The notes beneath the pieces are model-generated. The model worked only from the letters and a program-made list of their open reading frames with translations. It did not search any database and was not told the DNA's origin. DNA of 40,130 nt from positions 1 through 40,130 of the forward strand of contig JBAYUH010000008.1 of the NCBI GenBank assembly GCA_041675185.1. Direction: 5' to 3'. The first letter of the stretch is position 1, and every line of letters starts with the position of its first letter. Origin of the DNA: UBA1557 sp041675185. GTDB lineage: Bacteria; Patescibacteriota; Patescibacteriia; Magasanikbacterales; UBA922. Positions 23,646 through 32,054 of this stretch are shown here, piece by piece. The position numbers and the translations under genes are program-made.

Positions 23646-25169
23646 TTATTCAACTTTAGTCCGGTACTGCAAAGCTTCAGCCACATGCTCAGTAGCAATA
23701 TTTTCTATTCCTGCCAAATCAGCAATGGTTCTAGAAAGTTTCAAAATACGATGATAACTGCGTGCTGACAAATTCATATGTGTAACAGCCTGTCTCAGCA
23801 GATCTATGGAGGTGTCATTTAATTTGCAAAAATTTTTGATATCTTTATTTTTCATTTCACTGTTGGATGTATAAGGACTATTTTTGAAACGTTGATTTTG
23901 GATTTCACGAGCTTTTTCAACACGAGCTTTGATAATTGTTGAACTTTCTGACATTGTATCTTGTGATAGTTTTTCAAAAGGTACTCGTGGTACTTCTACA
24001 TGTAAATCTATTCTATCAAGTAATGGTCCGCTAATTTTTTTGCGGTATTTTTCTATTTGCATAGGACTGCAGGTACAATTTTTGTCTGGGTCACTGGCAT
24101 AGCCACAAGGACAAGGATTTTGACTAGCTACTAGTGTGAAGCTAGCTGGAAAACTAATAGTGCCTTGGGCACGAGAAATAGTAATGATGCCATCTTCTAG
24201 TGGTTGGCGTAAATTTTCTAAGACCAATCTAGGAAATTCTGGAAATTCATCAAGAAATAATATTCCACGATGAGCTAGAGAGATTTCACCAGGTCTTGGA
24301 AATTTGCCACCTCCGACAAGTGCTACTGCTGAAGCAGAGTGGTGAGGTGTGCGAAATGGTCTGGTACTGATGATTGGTTTGTCTGGTGGTAATATACCAG
24401 CAACAGAATATATTTTAGTAACTTCAATTGCTTCTTTGGTTGTCATACTTGGTAGTATGGAAGGTAGTGTTCTAGCGAGTAATGTTTTTCCTGAGCCTGG
24501 TGGACCAGAGAGTAGAATGTTGTGGGCGCCACTAGCTGCTATTTCTAGACCTCTTTTGGCAAATTCTTGACCTTTGATATAAGCCATGTCCATTTCGTAA
24601 ATATTATTTTCAAACCAATCTGACAAAGGTATAGGATCCATTTTGGTAATTTTTTCAATACCGTTTAGGTGGTTGATTACTTCTTGAAAAGTTTTGACAG
24701 GGAAGATATTTATACCACCAATAATTGCTGCTTCTTTGGCATTTGTTTCTGGTACAAAAATATTTTTGAAGCCATGTTGGCTAGCAAAAATAGCTAAGGG
24801 TAGCACACCAGTAGTTTGTCGCAAACTACCATCAAGAGCCAATTCTCCGACGAAGATACTGTCTGTTACATCTATGTTGGTTAATTTTTGGTAGGAGAGA
24901 TACATACCAATAGCGATTGGTAAATCATAAGACGTTCCTTCTTTGCGGACGTCGGCTGGTGCCAGATTGATTATAATTCTACTATTGTTGGGGAAAGATA
25001 GTTGTGTATTTTTCCAAGCAGTACGGATACGTTCTTTGGCTTCTTGAATAGCTGTATCTGGTAAGCCAACAATTTGGAATCCTGGCCAACTACCAGCAAT
25101 ATCTACTTCTACTTCAATAGGAATACAATCCAAGCCTAAAATAGCAACAGAATTTATTTTTACAAACAT
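23646..25169 (-). CDS. comM: YifB/ComM-family AAA+ ATPase (Mg-chelatase-like)
   Basis: 507 residues, the full family length. The N-terminal Lon-like fold (~1-165, starting MFVKINSVAILGLDCIPIEVEVDI) is followed by an AAA+ module with Walker A GPPGSGKTLLART (~220), Walker B GILFLDEFPEF (~305), a SQNPCPCGYASDPDKNCTC cysteine cluster (~355-373) and the Mg-chelatase C-terminal helices (SARSYHRILKLSRTIADL). ComM is a hexameric helicase that drives branch migration when incoming single-stranded DNA recombines in natural transformation, fitting the type IV pilus genes in this window. The plain -10/-35 of this gene is not evident. Confidence 0.95.
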   Translation of the reverse strand: MFVKINSVAILGLDCIPIEVEVDIAGSWPGFQIVGLPDTAIQEAKERIRTAWKNTQLSFPNNSRIIINLAPADVRKEGTSYDLPIAIGMYLSYQKLTNIDVTDSIFVGELALDGSLRQTTGVLPLAIFASQHGFKNIFVPETNAKEAAIIGGINIFPVKTFQEVINHLNGIEKITKMDPIPLSDWFENNIYEMDMAYIKGQEFAKRGLEIAASGAHNILLSGPPGSGKTLLARTLPSILPSMTTKEAIEVTKIYSVAGILPPDKPIISTRPFRTPHHSASAVALVGGGKFPRPGEISLAHRGILFLDEFPEFPRLVLENLRQPLEDGIITISRAQGTISFPASFTLVASQNPCPCGYASDPDKNCTCSPMQIEKYRKKISGPLLDRIDLHVEVPRVPFEKLSQDTMSESSTIIKARVEKAREIQNQRFKNSPYTSNSEMKNKDIKNFCKLNDTSIDLLRQAVTHMNLSARSYHRILKLSRTIADLAGIENIATEHVAEALQYRTKVE

Positions 25170-25370
25170 AGAGTGGTTGTTTAGTTTATTGGTTTAGTAG
25201 ATTATTTATATGGATACCAAATTATAAAAATAAAAGTAATCAATCACCGGAAGACTTTATTTAAAAATTATTCAACGCCCTCCATCAATAAATTGTTGTA
25301 TGTATTAGTTGTTTTTTTGAAGTACTAATAAACCATTAGACTAATCAACTAATAATCTCATCTAAAAAAG

Positions 25371-25811
25371 TCAGTCTTTATTTTTTGTTGTTTTACTTAG
25401 TAGTAAAATTGCTCCTACTACAATAATAATATCTGCCAAATTCATCACAGAGGTAAATACACGAAAGTAATCAATAGTAATAGAAAAAACTATCCTATCA
25501 ATAAGATTGGAAATTGCCCCAGCAAAGACAAGACAAATTCCAAGGTAAAAAATATTAGTTTTGTGTTTGTTTTTTGACCACCAGAAGCCTAGTGTCAAGA
25601 GTATAATTGGAGTTAAAATAAGAATAATGATTTGTGGTATAGGTAAACCAAAAGCAATACCAAGATTGGGAAAATATTCCCAACCAAGCCAAGGTTTTAT
25701 AATATAAAAATGAAAAGTTTGGTTGTTTTGAGCAAAATATTTTAGAATCTGGTCTAGTGTAAATAAAAAACCACTTAAAAGAAAGTATAATCTTAAGTGG
25801 TTTTTTTGCAT
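25371..25811 (-). CDS. lspA: Lipoprotein signal peptidase (signal peptidase II)
   Basis: 146 residues with four membrane helices, the family layout. The catalytic aspartates lie in ISNLIDRIVF (~103) and VMNLADIIIVVG (~125), and the FTLDQILKYFAQN segment near residue 20 is the conserved first motif. The enzyme removes signal peptides from lipid-modified prolipoproteins in the membrane. It lies 16 bp after the DksA/TraR-type gene on the same strand and is probably co-transcribed with it. It ends in TGA, evidence that TGA is a stop codon in this organism. Confidence 0.94.
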   Translation of the reverse strand: MQKNHLRLYFLLSGFLFTLDQILKYFAQNNQTFHFYIIKPWLGWEYFPNLGIAFGLPIPQIIILILTPIILLTLGFWWSKNKHKTNIFYLGICLVFAGAISNLIDRIVFSITIDYFRVFTSVMNLADIIIVVGAILLLSKTTKNKD

Positions 25812-25827
25812 ATTAAAATTTTGTGGA

Positions 25828-26220
25828 TTAAAGCTCTTGTGTAATAGTCTTTTTACAGCTTACACAAGCGCCAGAAGTAGGACGAGCAAGTAATCTTTTT
25901 GGTTCTATTGGTTGTTTACAATATTTACAAATACCATAAGTACCAGTTTTGATACTTTTCAAAGCTTTATCAACGTCTTTTAATTCTTTTTCAAGTTGCA
26001 TTTCTACCGGTTTGTTAGCCAAGTATTCAGTAACTTCTAGAGTGTTTTCATCCACATCATCACCATATTCTGAGAAAGAAGTATTATATTCATCAGCAAT
26101 ATGAGGATCTTTTTTGGCAAATTTTTCTAAATCAGATACTAATTTTGTTCTTTGTTCTAATAATAAAGTATTCATTTCTTTTAAAAAATTTGATTCTTTT
26201 GTTGTTTTTGTAGTTTTCAT
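25828..26220 (-). CDS. DksA/TraR-type C4 zinc-finger protein
   Basis: 130 residues: an N-terminal coiled coil (~10-90, with LLLEQRTKLVSDLEKFAKKD) and a C4 zinc finger (CKYCKQPIEPKRLLARPTSG then CVSCKK). DksA/TraR proteins insert their coiled coil into the RNA polymerase secondary channel and modulate initiation. The tip has DPHIADEYNTSFSEYGDDVDENTLEVTEYL, an acidic region as in the YteA/TraR type from Gram-positives and CPR. It heads the two-gene dksA-like/lspA unit. A terminator of an independent RNA lies upstream at 26384-26434, so the gene needs its own promoter, which I cannot place with confidence. Confidence 0.88.
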   Translation of the reverse strand: MKTTKTTKESNFLKEMNTLLLEQRTKLVSDLEKFAKKDPHIADEYNTSFSEYGDDVDENTLEVTEYLANKPVEMQLEKELKDVDKALKSIKTGTYGICKYCKQPIEPKRLLARPTSGACVSCKKTITQEL

Positions 26221-26383
26221 ATATAAGTTAGCTTGTTTTTATAGACAAATTATATAATAGGTTGGTCAAAAATGCAAGAGATAAGTAATTTAGAAAGTAA
26301 GTATGTGAGGAACGAATATACTTATAACGTTTTTTATTTATGAAAGATTTTTTTCTCTATATTCTTATTTTTTGATTTTAAAC

Positions 26384-26434
26384 AAAAAAAAGAGGCATCC
26401 GTAGCCCTAGTAAATTTAGGTGGCTGGAGCCTCT
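26384..26434 (-). terminator. Terminator of the 376-nt RNA
   Basis: GAGGC (26429-26433 on the minus strand reading) pairs with GCCTC (26392-26396); an inner AGCC/GGCT stem extends it, and eight T follow on the minus strand. Confidence 0.8.
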
Positions 26435-26761
26435 AAATATCCTAGGAACCGGTATTGTCCAAGTTGTTTGAATATTTTAGTGTTAAAATACTTAAATAAC
26501 TTGGAAAATGCCAGGAAAAACCTGGGACTTTTAAGCTTCGACCGCTCGCTGGTGTAGACCTCAAGTAAGTATCTTTTTGGGAAAACTTACCATAGAAGAG
26601 GGCACCTGTTAAACATTTGATGTTTATTTTTGTATAGTCTCCGAAGGGACTATAATTGGTGCAAGCAGTAGCTAAGCTGTGAGGAGATTCTCACGTGTCT
26701 TGGTTTAAGTATCTCTGATACTTATTAGATGACATTTGAAAAACTCTTTTGTAATGTTCAC
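26384..26761 (-). ncRNA. Independent structured RNA of about 376 nt, family not identified
   Basis: The minus strand has a consensus promoter (26768-26796) and, 370 nt downstream, a GC-stem terminator (GAGGC/GCCTC) with eight T. Between them are hairpins: AAGTATC/GATACTT (26707-26723), GTGAG/CTCAC (about 26680-26693), TATAGTC/GACTATA with a UUCG tetraloop in the minus reading (26633-26654), GCACC/GGTGC closing it, GTAAGT/ACTTAC (about 26565-26590), CCAGG/CCTGG (about 26511-26525) and CCAAGTT/AACTTGG (about 26459-26504). It encodes no protein. Length suits tmRNA or RNase P RNA, but neither the tmRNA tRNA-like ends nor the RNase P core words could be found. A regulatory leader of the DksA-type gene is the other possibility. 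Confidence 0.7.
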
Positions 26762-26767
26762 AAATAT

Positions 26768-26796
26768 AGTATAGCATGTTTTTCGTATATTGTCAA
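26768..26796 (-). promoter_or_regulatory. Consensus promoter of the 376-nt RNA
   Basis: Minus strand TTGACA (26791-26796), 17-bp spacer, TATACT (26768-26773). It matches the TrmB gene promoter in strength and layout. Confidence 0.85.
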
Positions 26797-26892
26797 TAGT
26801 CATGGTTTATTGGCTTATCTTAGCGTAAAAATATGATATTTTAGCTAAAAAAATGTATAAACTAGTATATACAATAGTGATTTGTGCATTTG

Positions 26893-27112
26893 TTATCCAC
26901 AAAATAGTGTATTTTTCCACAGACTTATCCACAATGTATAGAATATTGTATACAAATATACATAATCAGTTGTTTAAAAGTGGTGGATTAATTGTTATTA
27001 ATTGAAATTTTGTTTAGCATTAATTTGTGTTGGAGAGGTTGTGTATCATTTTTGTGTGTTAAATAATGACTTTATCCCCAATTTTAGTATCTTTTCCACA
27101 GGTTTGTCCACA
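26893..27112. promoter_or_regulatory. Two DnaA-box triplets, candidate replication origin or DnaA-binding locus
   Basis: First triplet: TTATCCACA 26893-26901, TTTTCCACA 26913-26921, TTATCCACA 26925-26933. Second: TTATCCCCA 27072-27080, TTTTCCACA 27092-27100, TTGTCCACA 27104-27112. The offsets are identical in both (20 then 12 bp), 179 bp apart and in the same orientation, with AT-rich DNA between. Genes on both sides diverge from this region. Either oriC lies here, 26 kb from dnaA, or this is a DnaA-titration or regulatory site. Confidence 0.6.
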
Positions 27113-27343
27113 TTTGTATACGTTTTTGTAGACAAATAGTATAAAAACATGGAAACACCAAAGCATTAAAACACTAGAACATAAAAACAAATCTACTAAG
27201 ACGTTTAGTAAAATAGTGTTAACTGTTTTATACAGACAAATTCAAATTATTTGTTTTTATGCTTTGATGTTTTATCAACACCTGCACATTGTATATAAAA
27301 AATGCTATACTTATTCTATATTTATAAAAATTAACTTGCACAT
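27113..27343. promoter_or_regulatory. AT-rich spacer with inverted repeat and promoter of the SIS gene
   Basis: A 21-bp inverted repeat with two mismatches (27153-27173 with 27252-27272) resembles a small mobile-repeat remnant. TATACT at 27306-27311 with TGCACA 17 bp upstream (27283-27288) could drive the gene at 27344. No gene is present. Confidence 0.45.
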
Positions 27344-28282
27344 ATGAAACAACAGTCAAATATTGAGATTTTACAGAAATTCACTTTGAAAAACATTCCT
27401 AACCTGGATGTGGCTGTTTTGGGAGCTTTGGAATTGTTTATAAGTGCTAAATTACCAAAGTTTGATATACAATTCAAAAAACCATTGGTTGTAGGTAGTG
27501 GTAATGCTGCGGTGACTGGTAGAGTATTGTTTGCTGATAAAGAAGCTGTTTTGGCTAATGAAAGTGATTATCTTGAAAAGTTGGCTAGTATAAAGGGAAT
27601 TGACGGCGCTGTGTTGATATCAGCTTCTGGTAGTAAGCATGCTATACCAATTTCTAGAGAATTAAAGAAAAGGGGAATAAAAACAATTTTACTTACTAAT
27701 AATGATAATGCGCTTGCTAAAAAATTTATTAGTAAAGAAAATTTGTTTGTTTTTCCGAAAAATCGTGAACCTTATACATATAATACATCCACTTATATGG
27801 GTATGATTTTTGGAAAGACTCATGAAGAACCAGAACATATCTATAATTTTTTGCTAAAGAAGACAAAAAAAGAAATAAAGAAAGATTTTGGTAAGTATAG
27901 TGCGTACTACTTATTGATACCAGAGCATTTTTCAGCTATGAGTGAAATGTTTATGACAAAATTTGATGAGATGTTTCAGCCGATTGTCTCAGGTAGAGTT
28001 TTTACTATAGAACAAAGCAAACATGCCAAAAGTGTGGTAAAAAATGATAATGAACTTTTTATAAGTTTTGGTTATGAAAATAAAATTTTTGGTTTGGCAA
28101 AAAATAGACTAAACATTACTCTGCCAAAAAATGTTGATTATGCTGGATTTATGGCTATTGTTTATTATGTTCTCGGTAAGGTGCAAGAAAAAAATCCTCC
28201 ATATTTTCAAAACGGCATTGTTCGTTATTGTAAAAATTCTTCAAAGATTTTTGGGTATGAGATTAGACCTATCGTAGAGTAA
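27344..28282 (+). CDS. SIS-domain sugar-phosphate isomerase (bifunctional Pgi/Pmi-like)
   Basis: 312 residues. A first SIS domain (~45-150) shows GSGNAAVTGRVLFAD and the phosphosugar-binding DGAVLISASGSKHAIPISRELKKRGIKTILLT. A second SIS-like half (~170-312) follows (LLIPEHFSAMSEMFMTKFDEMF...). Length and the two-half layout fit the bifunctional phosphoglucose/phosphomannose isomerase family that replaces classic Pgi in archaea and some bacteria. It lies 123 bp before the G6PDH-6PGDH fusion, so interconversion of fructose-6- and glucose-6-phosphate to feed that enzyme is a reasonable inference. No Shine-Dalgarno is seen before the ATG. Confidence 0.8.
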   Translation: MKQQSNIEILQKFTLKNIPNLDVAVLGALELFISAKLPKFDIQFKKPLVVGSGNAAVTGRVLFADKEAVLANESDYLEKLASIKGIDGAVLISASGSKHAIPISRELKKRGIKTILLTNNDNALAKKFISKENLFVFPKNREPYTYNTSTYMGMIFGKTHEEPEHIYNFLLKKTKKEIKKDFGKYSAYYLLIPEHFSAMSEMFMTKFDEMFQPIVSGRVFTIEQSKHAKSVVKNDNELFISFGYENKIFGLAKNRLNITLPKNVDYAGFMAIVYYVLGKVQEKNPPYFQNGIVRYCKNSSKIFGYEIRPIVE

Positions 28283-28405
28283 TTCATGAAAATATTAAAA
28301 CATAAAAATATTAAAACAAAACTATTTTATTGTTAAGTTTTTGCATTGTTGCAAGGTTAGTGTAAAAACAATTTAACAATTTAGCCATTTAACAATTTTT
28401 TATAT

Positions 28406-30802
28406 ATGAAAAAACAAACACAATTTTTTATTCCAGAGATACCAACTATTTTTACTATTTTTGGTGCGACTGGTGATTTGATGGAACACAAAATTGTCCC
28501 ATCATTATTTTTTCTATACAAACAAAAAAGATTGCCAAAACATTTGAAAATTTTTGGTTTTGCACGTCGTGAAATTAGTAACAAAGATTTTCGTAAAAAA
28601 GTATTTACAATTTTACAAGAGATGAATTTTGTAAAACAAGAAAAACAAGCTCAAAAATTTTTGGAATTGTTTGAATATATAAAAGGTGATTTTGCAGATA
28701 GTAAAAGTTTTGAAAAATTGGGAGATAAAGTAAAGGAAATAGAAAATGAATGGAAAATTTGTGTTAATAAACTTTATTATTTGGCTACGCCACCAAATTT
28801 TATTCATGACATTGTAAGTAATTTGAAAAAAACAAAATTGAGTGATCCTTGTGGTGGAAATTTTGGTTGGGCTAGGATCATTGTAGAAAAACCAATTGGT
28901 TATGACAAAAAAAGTGCTTTGGAATTGGAGAAAATTTTGAGTATTCTCAAAGATGAACAAATCTATCGCATTGATCATTATTTTGGAAAAGAAATGGTGC
29001 AAGGAATTTTCAATTTTCGTTTTTCTAATAATTTTTTGGAAGAAGATTGGAATAATAAGCATATTGAAAAAATTGAAATAAAACTTTTGGAAAGTGTTGG
29101 TGCAGAAAATAGGGGGAATTTTTATGACAAAGTCGGAGCACTTCGTGATGTGGGACAAAATCATCTGCTTTCAGTATTGGCTTTGCTCACGATGGATGAT
29201 CCTAAAGATGCTAATGCTGAAAGTGTGAGAGAAATGAGAGAAAAATTGTTGTCACAGATTACTATCATGAATACGGAAGAAATAAAGCAAAATACTTTTC
29301 GGGCACAGTACGAAGAATATGATAAAATTGTTGGGGTGGAAAAATCTTCTGAGACAGAAACTTATTTCAAATTGAAACTTAATATTGAATCTTTGCGATG
29401 GAGTGATGTGCCAATTTTTATAGAAAGTGGTAAAAGAGTTGGACCAGCAAAAAAAGAAGTAGTGGTAACTTTCAAAGATAGAAAACCTTGTATCTGGTGT
29501 CAACCTACCGGTCCAGCCAAAAATAAAGTTGTATTTTCTTTTGCACCAAAACAAGAGATCAATATAGAATTTTGGCAAAGAACTCCTGGTTTTGTTGATG
29601 TTTTGGAAAAAAGAAATTTTAATTTTTTACTTTATAAAAGAAAATCAAAGTTTCCTTATGTGGAAGAATATGCCAAACTTTTTTTTGATGCTATTCAAGG
29701 TCAACAACGATGGTTTTTGACCAAACAGGAAGTTTTTAGTCAATGGGAAATCGTAGATCCAATTGTCAAAGCTTGGCGAGATAGAGAAGTGAGTTTGCAT
29801 AATTATAAACCAGATGATAAAGAAATTATAAATATTGCTGATGATTTTTTCTTGACCAATGAAAAGAATTTCAAAAAAGAAATTGCGATTGTAGGATTGG
29901 GTCGTATGGGTGGAGGGTTGGCACAAAATTTGTTGGAAAAAGGTTGGAAAGTCGTCGGTTATAATAAAACTTCGGAAGTTACTAAAAATTTGGAAAGTGT
30001 CGGTCTAATTGGTACAGTAAATGTAAAAGAAATGGTGGAAAAATTGACTCAACCTAGAATTGTCTGGCTGATGTTGCCAAATGGCAAACCGGTAGACGAT
30101 ACAATTTTTGATAAGAAAACTGGATTAGTAAATTTTTTGGAAAAAGGAGATATTATTGTGGATGGTGGAAATTCTTTTTTTCAAGATTCTATAAAAAGAG
30201 AGAAGGCTTTGTCCAAATATGGGATACACTTTTTGGATGCTGGTGTGTCTGGTGGCCCAAGTGGTGCTCGCAAAGGTGCTTGTGTAATGGTCGGTGGAGA
30301 CAAAAAAGTTTTCAAATACATAGAACCACTTTTCAAAGATATGTCTCTTACCAATGGTTATGAATTTTTTTCTGGCTCTGGTGCGGGACACTTTGTAAAA
30401 ATGGTTCACAATGGAATTGAGTATGGAATGATGCAAGCAATTGGGGAAGGATTCAATATTATGAAAAAATCTTCATATAAATTGGACTTACAAAAAGTTG
30501 CTAGTGTCTACAATAATGGTAGTGTAATTGAATCAAGACTAATTGGTTGGCTTTATGATGCTTTTGAAATTTATGGAACTGGCCTAAATAAAATTAGTGG
30601 TAAAGTAGATCATACTGGTGAAGGTGCATGGACAATCAATACTGCCAAAGCAATGAGTCTAAAAGCTAAAGTAATAGAAGAAGCTCTGGAATTCCGTAAA
30701 CAATCACAAGAAAGTCCAGACTATGCAGGACAGGTGGTTTCTGCTTTACGTGGGCAGTTTGGACAGCATAGTGTGGAGAAGATAAAAACTATAAGTAAAT
30801 AG
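28406..30802 (+). CDS. Fused glucose-6-phosphate dehydrogenase and 6-phosphogluconate dehydrogenase
   Basis: One 798-residue frame joins two oxidative pentose-phosphate enzymes. Residues ~1-460 are G6PDH: NADP loop FGATGDLMEHKIVPSLF, active-site RIDHYFGKEMVQ, EKPIGYDKKSALEL. After a short linker, residues ~492-798 are decarboxylating 6-phosphogluconate dehydrogenase: AIVGLGRMGGGLAQNL, DGGNSFFQDSIKREK, AGVSGGPSGARKGACVMVGGD and HFVKMVHNGIEYGMMQ with the catalytic Lys and His-Asn. The length (~300) of the second part fits the short YqeC/GndA-like type. No stop or frameshift separates them. The lactonase is missing from this neighbourhood; channelling to it is unknown. The stop codon overlaps an AT-rich hairpin (30795-30842). 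Confidence 0.93.
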   Translation: MKKQTQFFIPEIPTIFTIFGATGDLMEHKIVPSLFFLYKQKRLPKHLKIFGFARREISNKDFRKKVFTILQEMNFVKQEKQAQKFLELFEYIKGDFADSKSFEKLGDKVKEIENEWKICVNKLYYLATPPNFIHDIVSNLKKTKLSDPCGGNFGWARIIVEKPIGYDKKSALELEKILSILKDEQIYRIDHYFGKEMVQGIFNFRFSNNFLEEDWNNKHIEKIEIKLLESVGAENRGNFYDKVGALRDVGQNHLLSVLALLTMDDPKDANAESVREMREKLLSQITIMNTEEIKQNTFRAQYEEYDKIVGVEKSSETETYFKLKLNIESLRWSDVPIFIESGKRVGPAKKEVVVTFKDRKPCIWCQPTGPAKNKVVFSFAPKQEINIEFWQRTPGFVDVLEKRNFNFLLYKRKSKFPYVEEYAKLFFDAIQGQQRWFLTKQEVFSQWEIVDPIVKAWRDREVSLHNYKPDDKEIINIADDFFLTNEKNFKKEIAIVGLGRMGGGLAQNLLEKGWKVVGYNKTSEVTKNLESVGLIGTVNVKEMVEKLTQPRIVWLMLPNGKPVDDTIFDKKTGLVNFLEKGDIIVDGGNSFFQDSIKREKALSKYGIHFLDAGVSGGPSGARKGACVMVGGDKKVFKYIEPLFKDMSLTNGYEFFSGSGAGHFVKMVHNGIEYGMMQAIGEGFNIMKKSSYKLDLQKVASVYNNGSVIESRLIGWLYDAFEIYGTGLNKISGKVDHTGEGAWTINTAKAMSLKAKVIEEALEFRKQSQESPDYAGQVVSALRGQFGQHSVEKIKTISK

Positions 30803-30842
30803 TAAATAGTTTCTGGATTGAAAAATTCTATTTACTATTTAC
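30795..30842. terminator. AT-rich inverted repeat at the end of the fusion gene
   Basis: GTAAATAGTAAATAG (30795-30809) and its exact complement (30828-30842) form a 15-bp stem overlapping the TAG stop. The same word occurs near 23503 between tRNAs, so it is also a dispersed repeat. Termination is possible but there is no clean U-run. Confidence 0.5.
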
Positions 30843-30871
30843 AGTTTACTGTTTTCTTTTAACAGGTATCA

Positions 30872-30900
30872 TTGACTAAAAGCCTTTTTTATATTATTAT
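30872..30900 (+). promoter_or_regulatory. Promoter of ychF
   Basis: TTGACT (30872-30877), 17-bp spacer, TATTAT (30895-30900), 29 bp before the ATG. Confidence 0.7.
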
Positions 30901-30928
30901 CTTCACGTATTAAATTAATCATTTTATT

Positions 30929-32002
30929 ATGTTATCACTCGCTATTGTTGGTTTACCAAATGTGGGAAAATCTACACTTTTCAATGCTCTTACCAAAAGT
31001 AAACAGGCTGATGCTGCCAATTATCCTTTTTGTACTATTGAACCAAATGTCGGAGTGGTAGAAGTGCCTGATGAAAGACTGGCTAAGTTGTCAAAAGTAT
31101 CCAAATCACTCAAAACTGTGCCAACCGCGATTGAATTTGTCGATGTTGCTGGACTTGTCAAAGGTGCGTCAGAAGGTGAAGGTCTTGGAAATAAATTCTT
31201 ATCGCATATTCGTGAGACTGATGCAATTGTCCAAGTTGTACGTGGTTTTACAGATAAAAATGTTACTCATGTTCATGGTAAAGTAGATCCAAAAGACGAT
31301 AGTGAAGTCATAAATTTGGAATTGATAATGGCTGATTGGCAAACAGTCAGTAAAAGATTGGACAAAACTCGCAAAGGTGCCAAAGGTATACAAGCGAAAG
31401 AGTTTGTCAAAGAATTAGCTTTGCTTGAAAAACTGGAAGTACAACTTCAAGCTGGTAAACCAGCTAGAACTTTGGAATATGATGAAGATGAAATAGAAAT
31501 GGTCAAAGAATTACATTTGCTTTCACAAAAGCCTATGCTTTATGTGGTTAATGTGGAGGAAGGTGGAATGGGGAATGGGGAACGAGATTATGGTTTGGAC
31601 GCTCCATATATAGAGGTATGTGCAAAATTAGAAGAAGAGATGATAGGGTTAAGTGAACAGGAAATTAAAGAGTTTATGGCTGAGTTTGGAATGACACAAT
31701 CTGGTTTAGATAAGTTGGTTATTGCGGGTTACAAGTTACTTGATCTTATTACTTACTTTACTTCTGGTGAACCAGAAACTAGAGCTTGGACTGTTAAGCA
31801 AGGTACAAAAGGTCCTGAAGCTGCCGGAGTCATACATACTGACTTTATTAAAGGTTACATCAAGGCTGATGTTGTAGACTGGAAAGATTTTGTAGAATAT
31901 AATGGTTGGGGTGGAATAAAAGGAACAGGAAAATTGCGTTTGGAAGGTAAAGAATATGTTGTAAAAGATGGGGATACTGTTTATTTTCATGTGGCGACTT
32001 AG
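30929..32002 (+). CDS. ychF: YchF/OLA1-family ribosome-associated ATPase/GTPase
   Basis: 357 residues. G1 loop GLPNVGKSTLFNALTKSKQA, switch region NYPFCTIEPNVG, G3 DVAGLVKGASEGEGLGNKF, and a C-terminal TGS domain (~275-357, TYFTSGEPETRAWTV...GAIHTDF-like) identify the Obg-related YchF family, which binds ribosomes and prefers ATP. The middle of the protein contains MYVVNVEEGGMGNGERDYGL, where the DNA carries an 18-nt word (31565-31582) also found in the spacer after the gene. The gene has its own promoter. Identification is secure; the physiological role is not. Confidence 0.95.
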   Translation: MLSLAIVGLPNVGKSTLFNALTKSKQADAANYPFCTIEPNVGVVEVPDERLAKLSKVSKSLKTVPTAIEFVDVAGLVKGASEGEGLGNKFLSHIRETDAIVQVVRGFTDKNVTHVHGKVDPKDDSEVINLELIMADWQTVSKRLDKTRKGAKGIQAKEFVKELALLEKLEVQLQAGKPARTLEYDEDEIEMVKELHLLSQKPMLYVVNVEEGGMGNGERDYGLDAPYIEVCAKLEEEMIGLSEQEIKEFMAEFGMTQSGLDKLVIAGYKLLDLITYFTSGEPETRAWTVKQGTKGPEAAGVIHTDFIKGYIKADVVDWKDFVEYNGWGGIKGTGKLRLEGKEYVVKDGDTVYFHVAT

Positions 32003-32017
32003 GGGAATGAGGGACGA

Positions 32018-32035
32018 GGAATGGGGAATGGGGAA
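32018..32035 (+). repeat. 18-nt word shared with ychF coding sequence
   Basis: GGAATGGGGAATGGGGAA occurs here, just after ychF, and again inside ychF at 31565-31582. It belongs to a G-rich spacer repeat that has entered or arisen in coding DNA. Confidence 0.6.
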
Positions 32036-32054
32036 TGTTATTTATTTATTTTTT

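Noticed and set aside
25371..25373. Recoded TGA (Gracilibacteria-type code), suggested by core genes using mostly TAA/TAG
   Set aside because: lspA ends properly in TGA and no core gene needs TGA as a sense codon; three island genes also stop at TGA in sensible positions.
26384..26761. tmRNA or RNase P RNA
   Set aside because: No tRNA-like acceptor or T arm with a tag frame, and no GAGGAAAGTCC or ACAGAA-type RNase P core words were found. The size alone is not enough.
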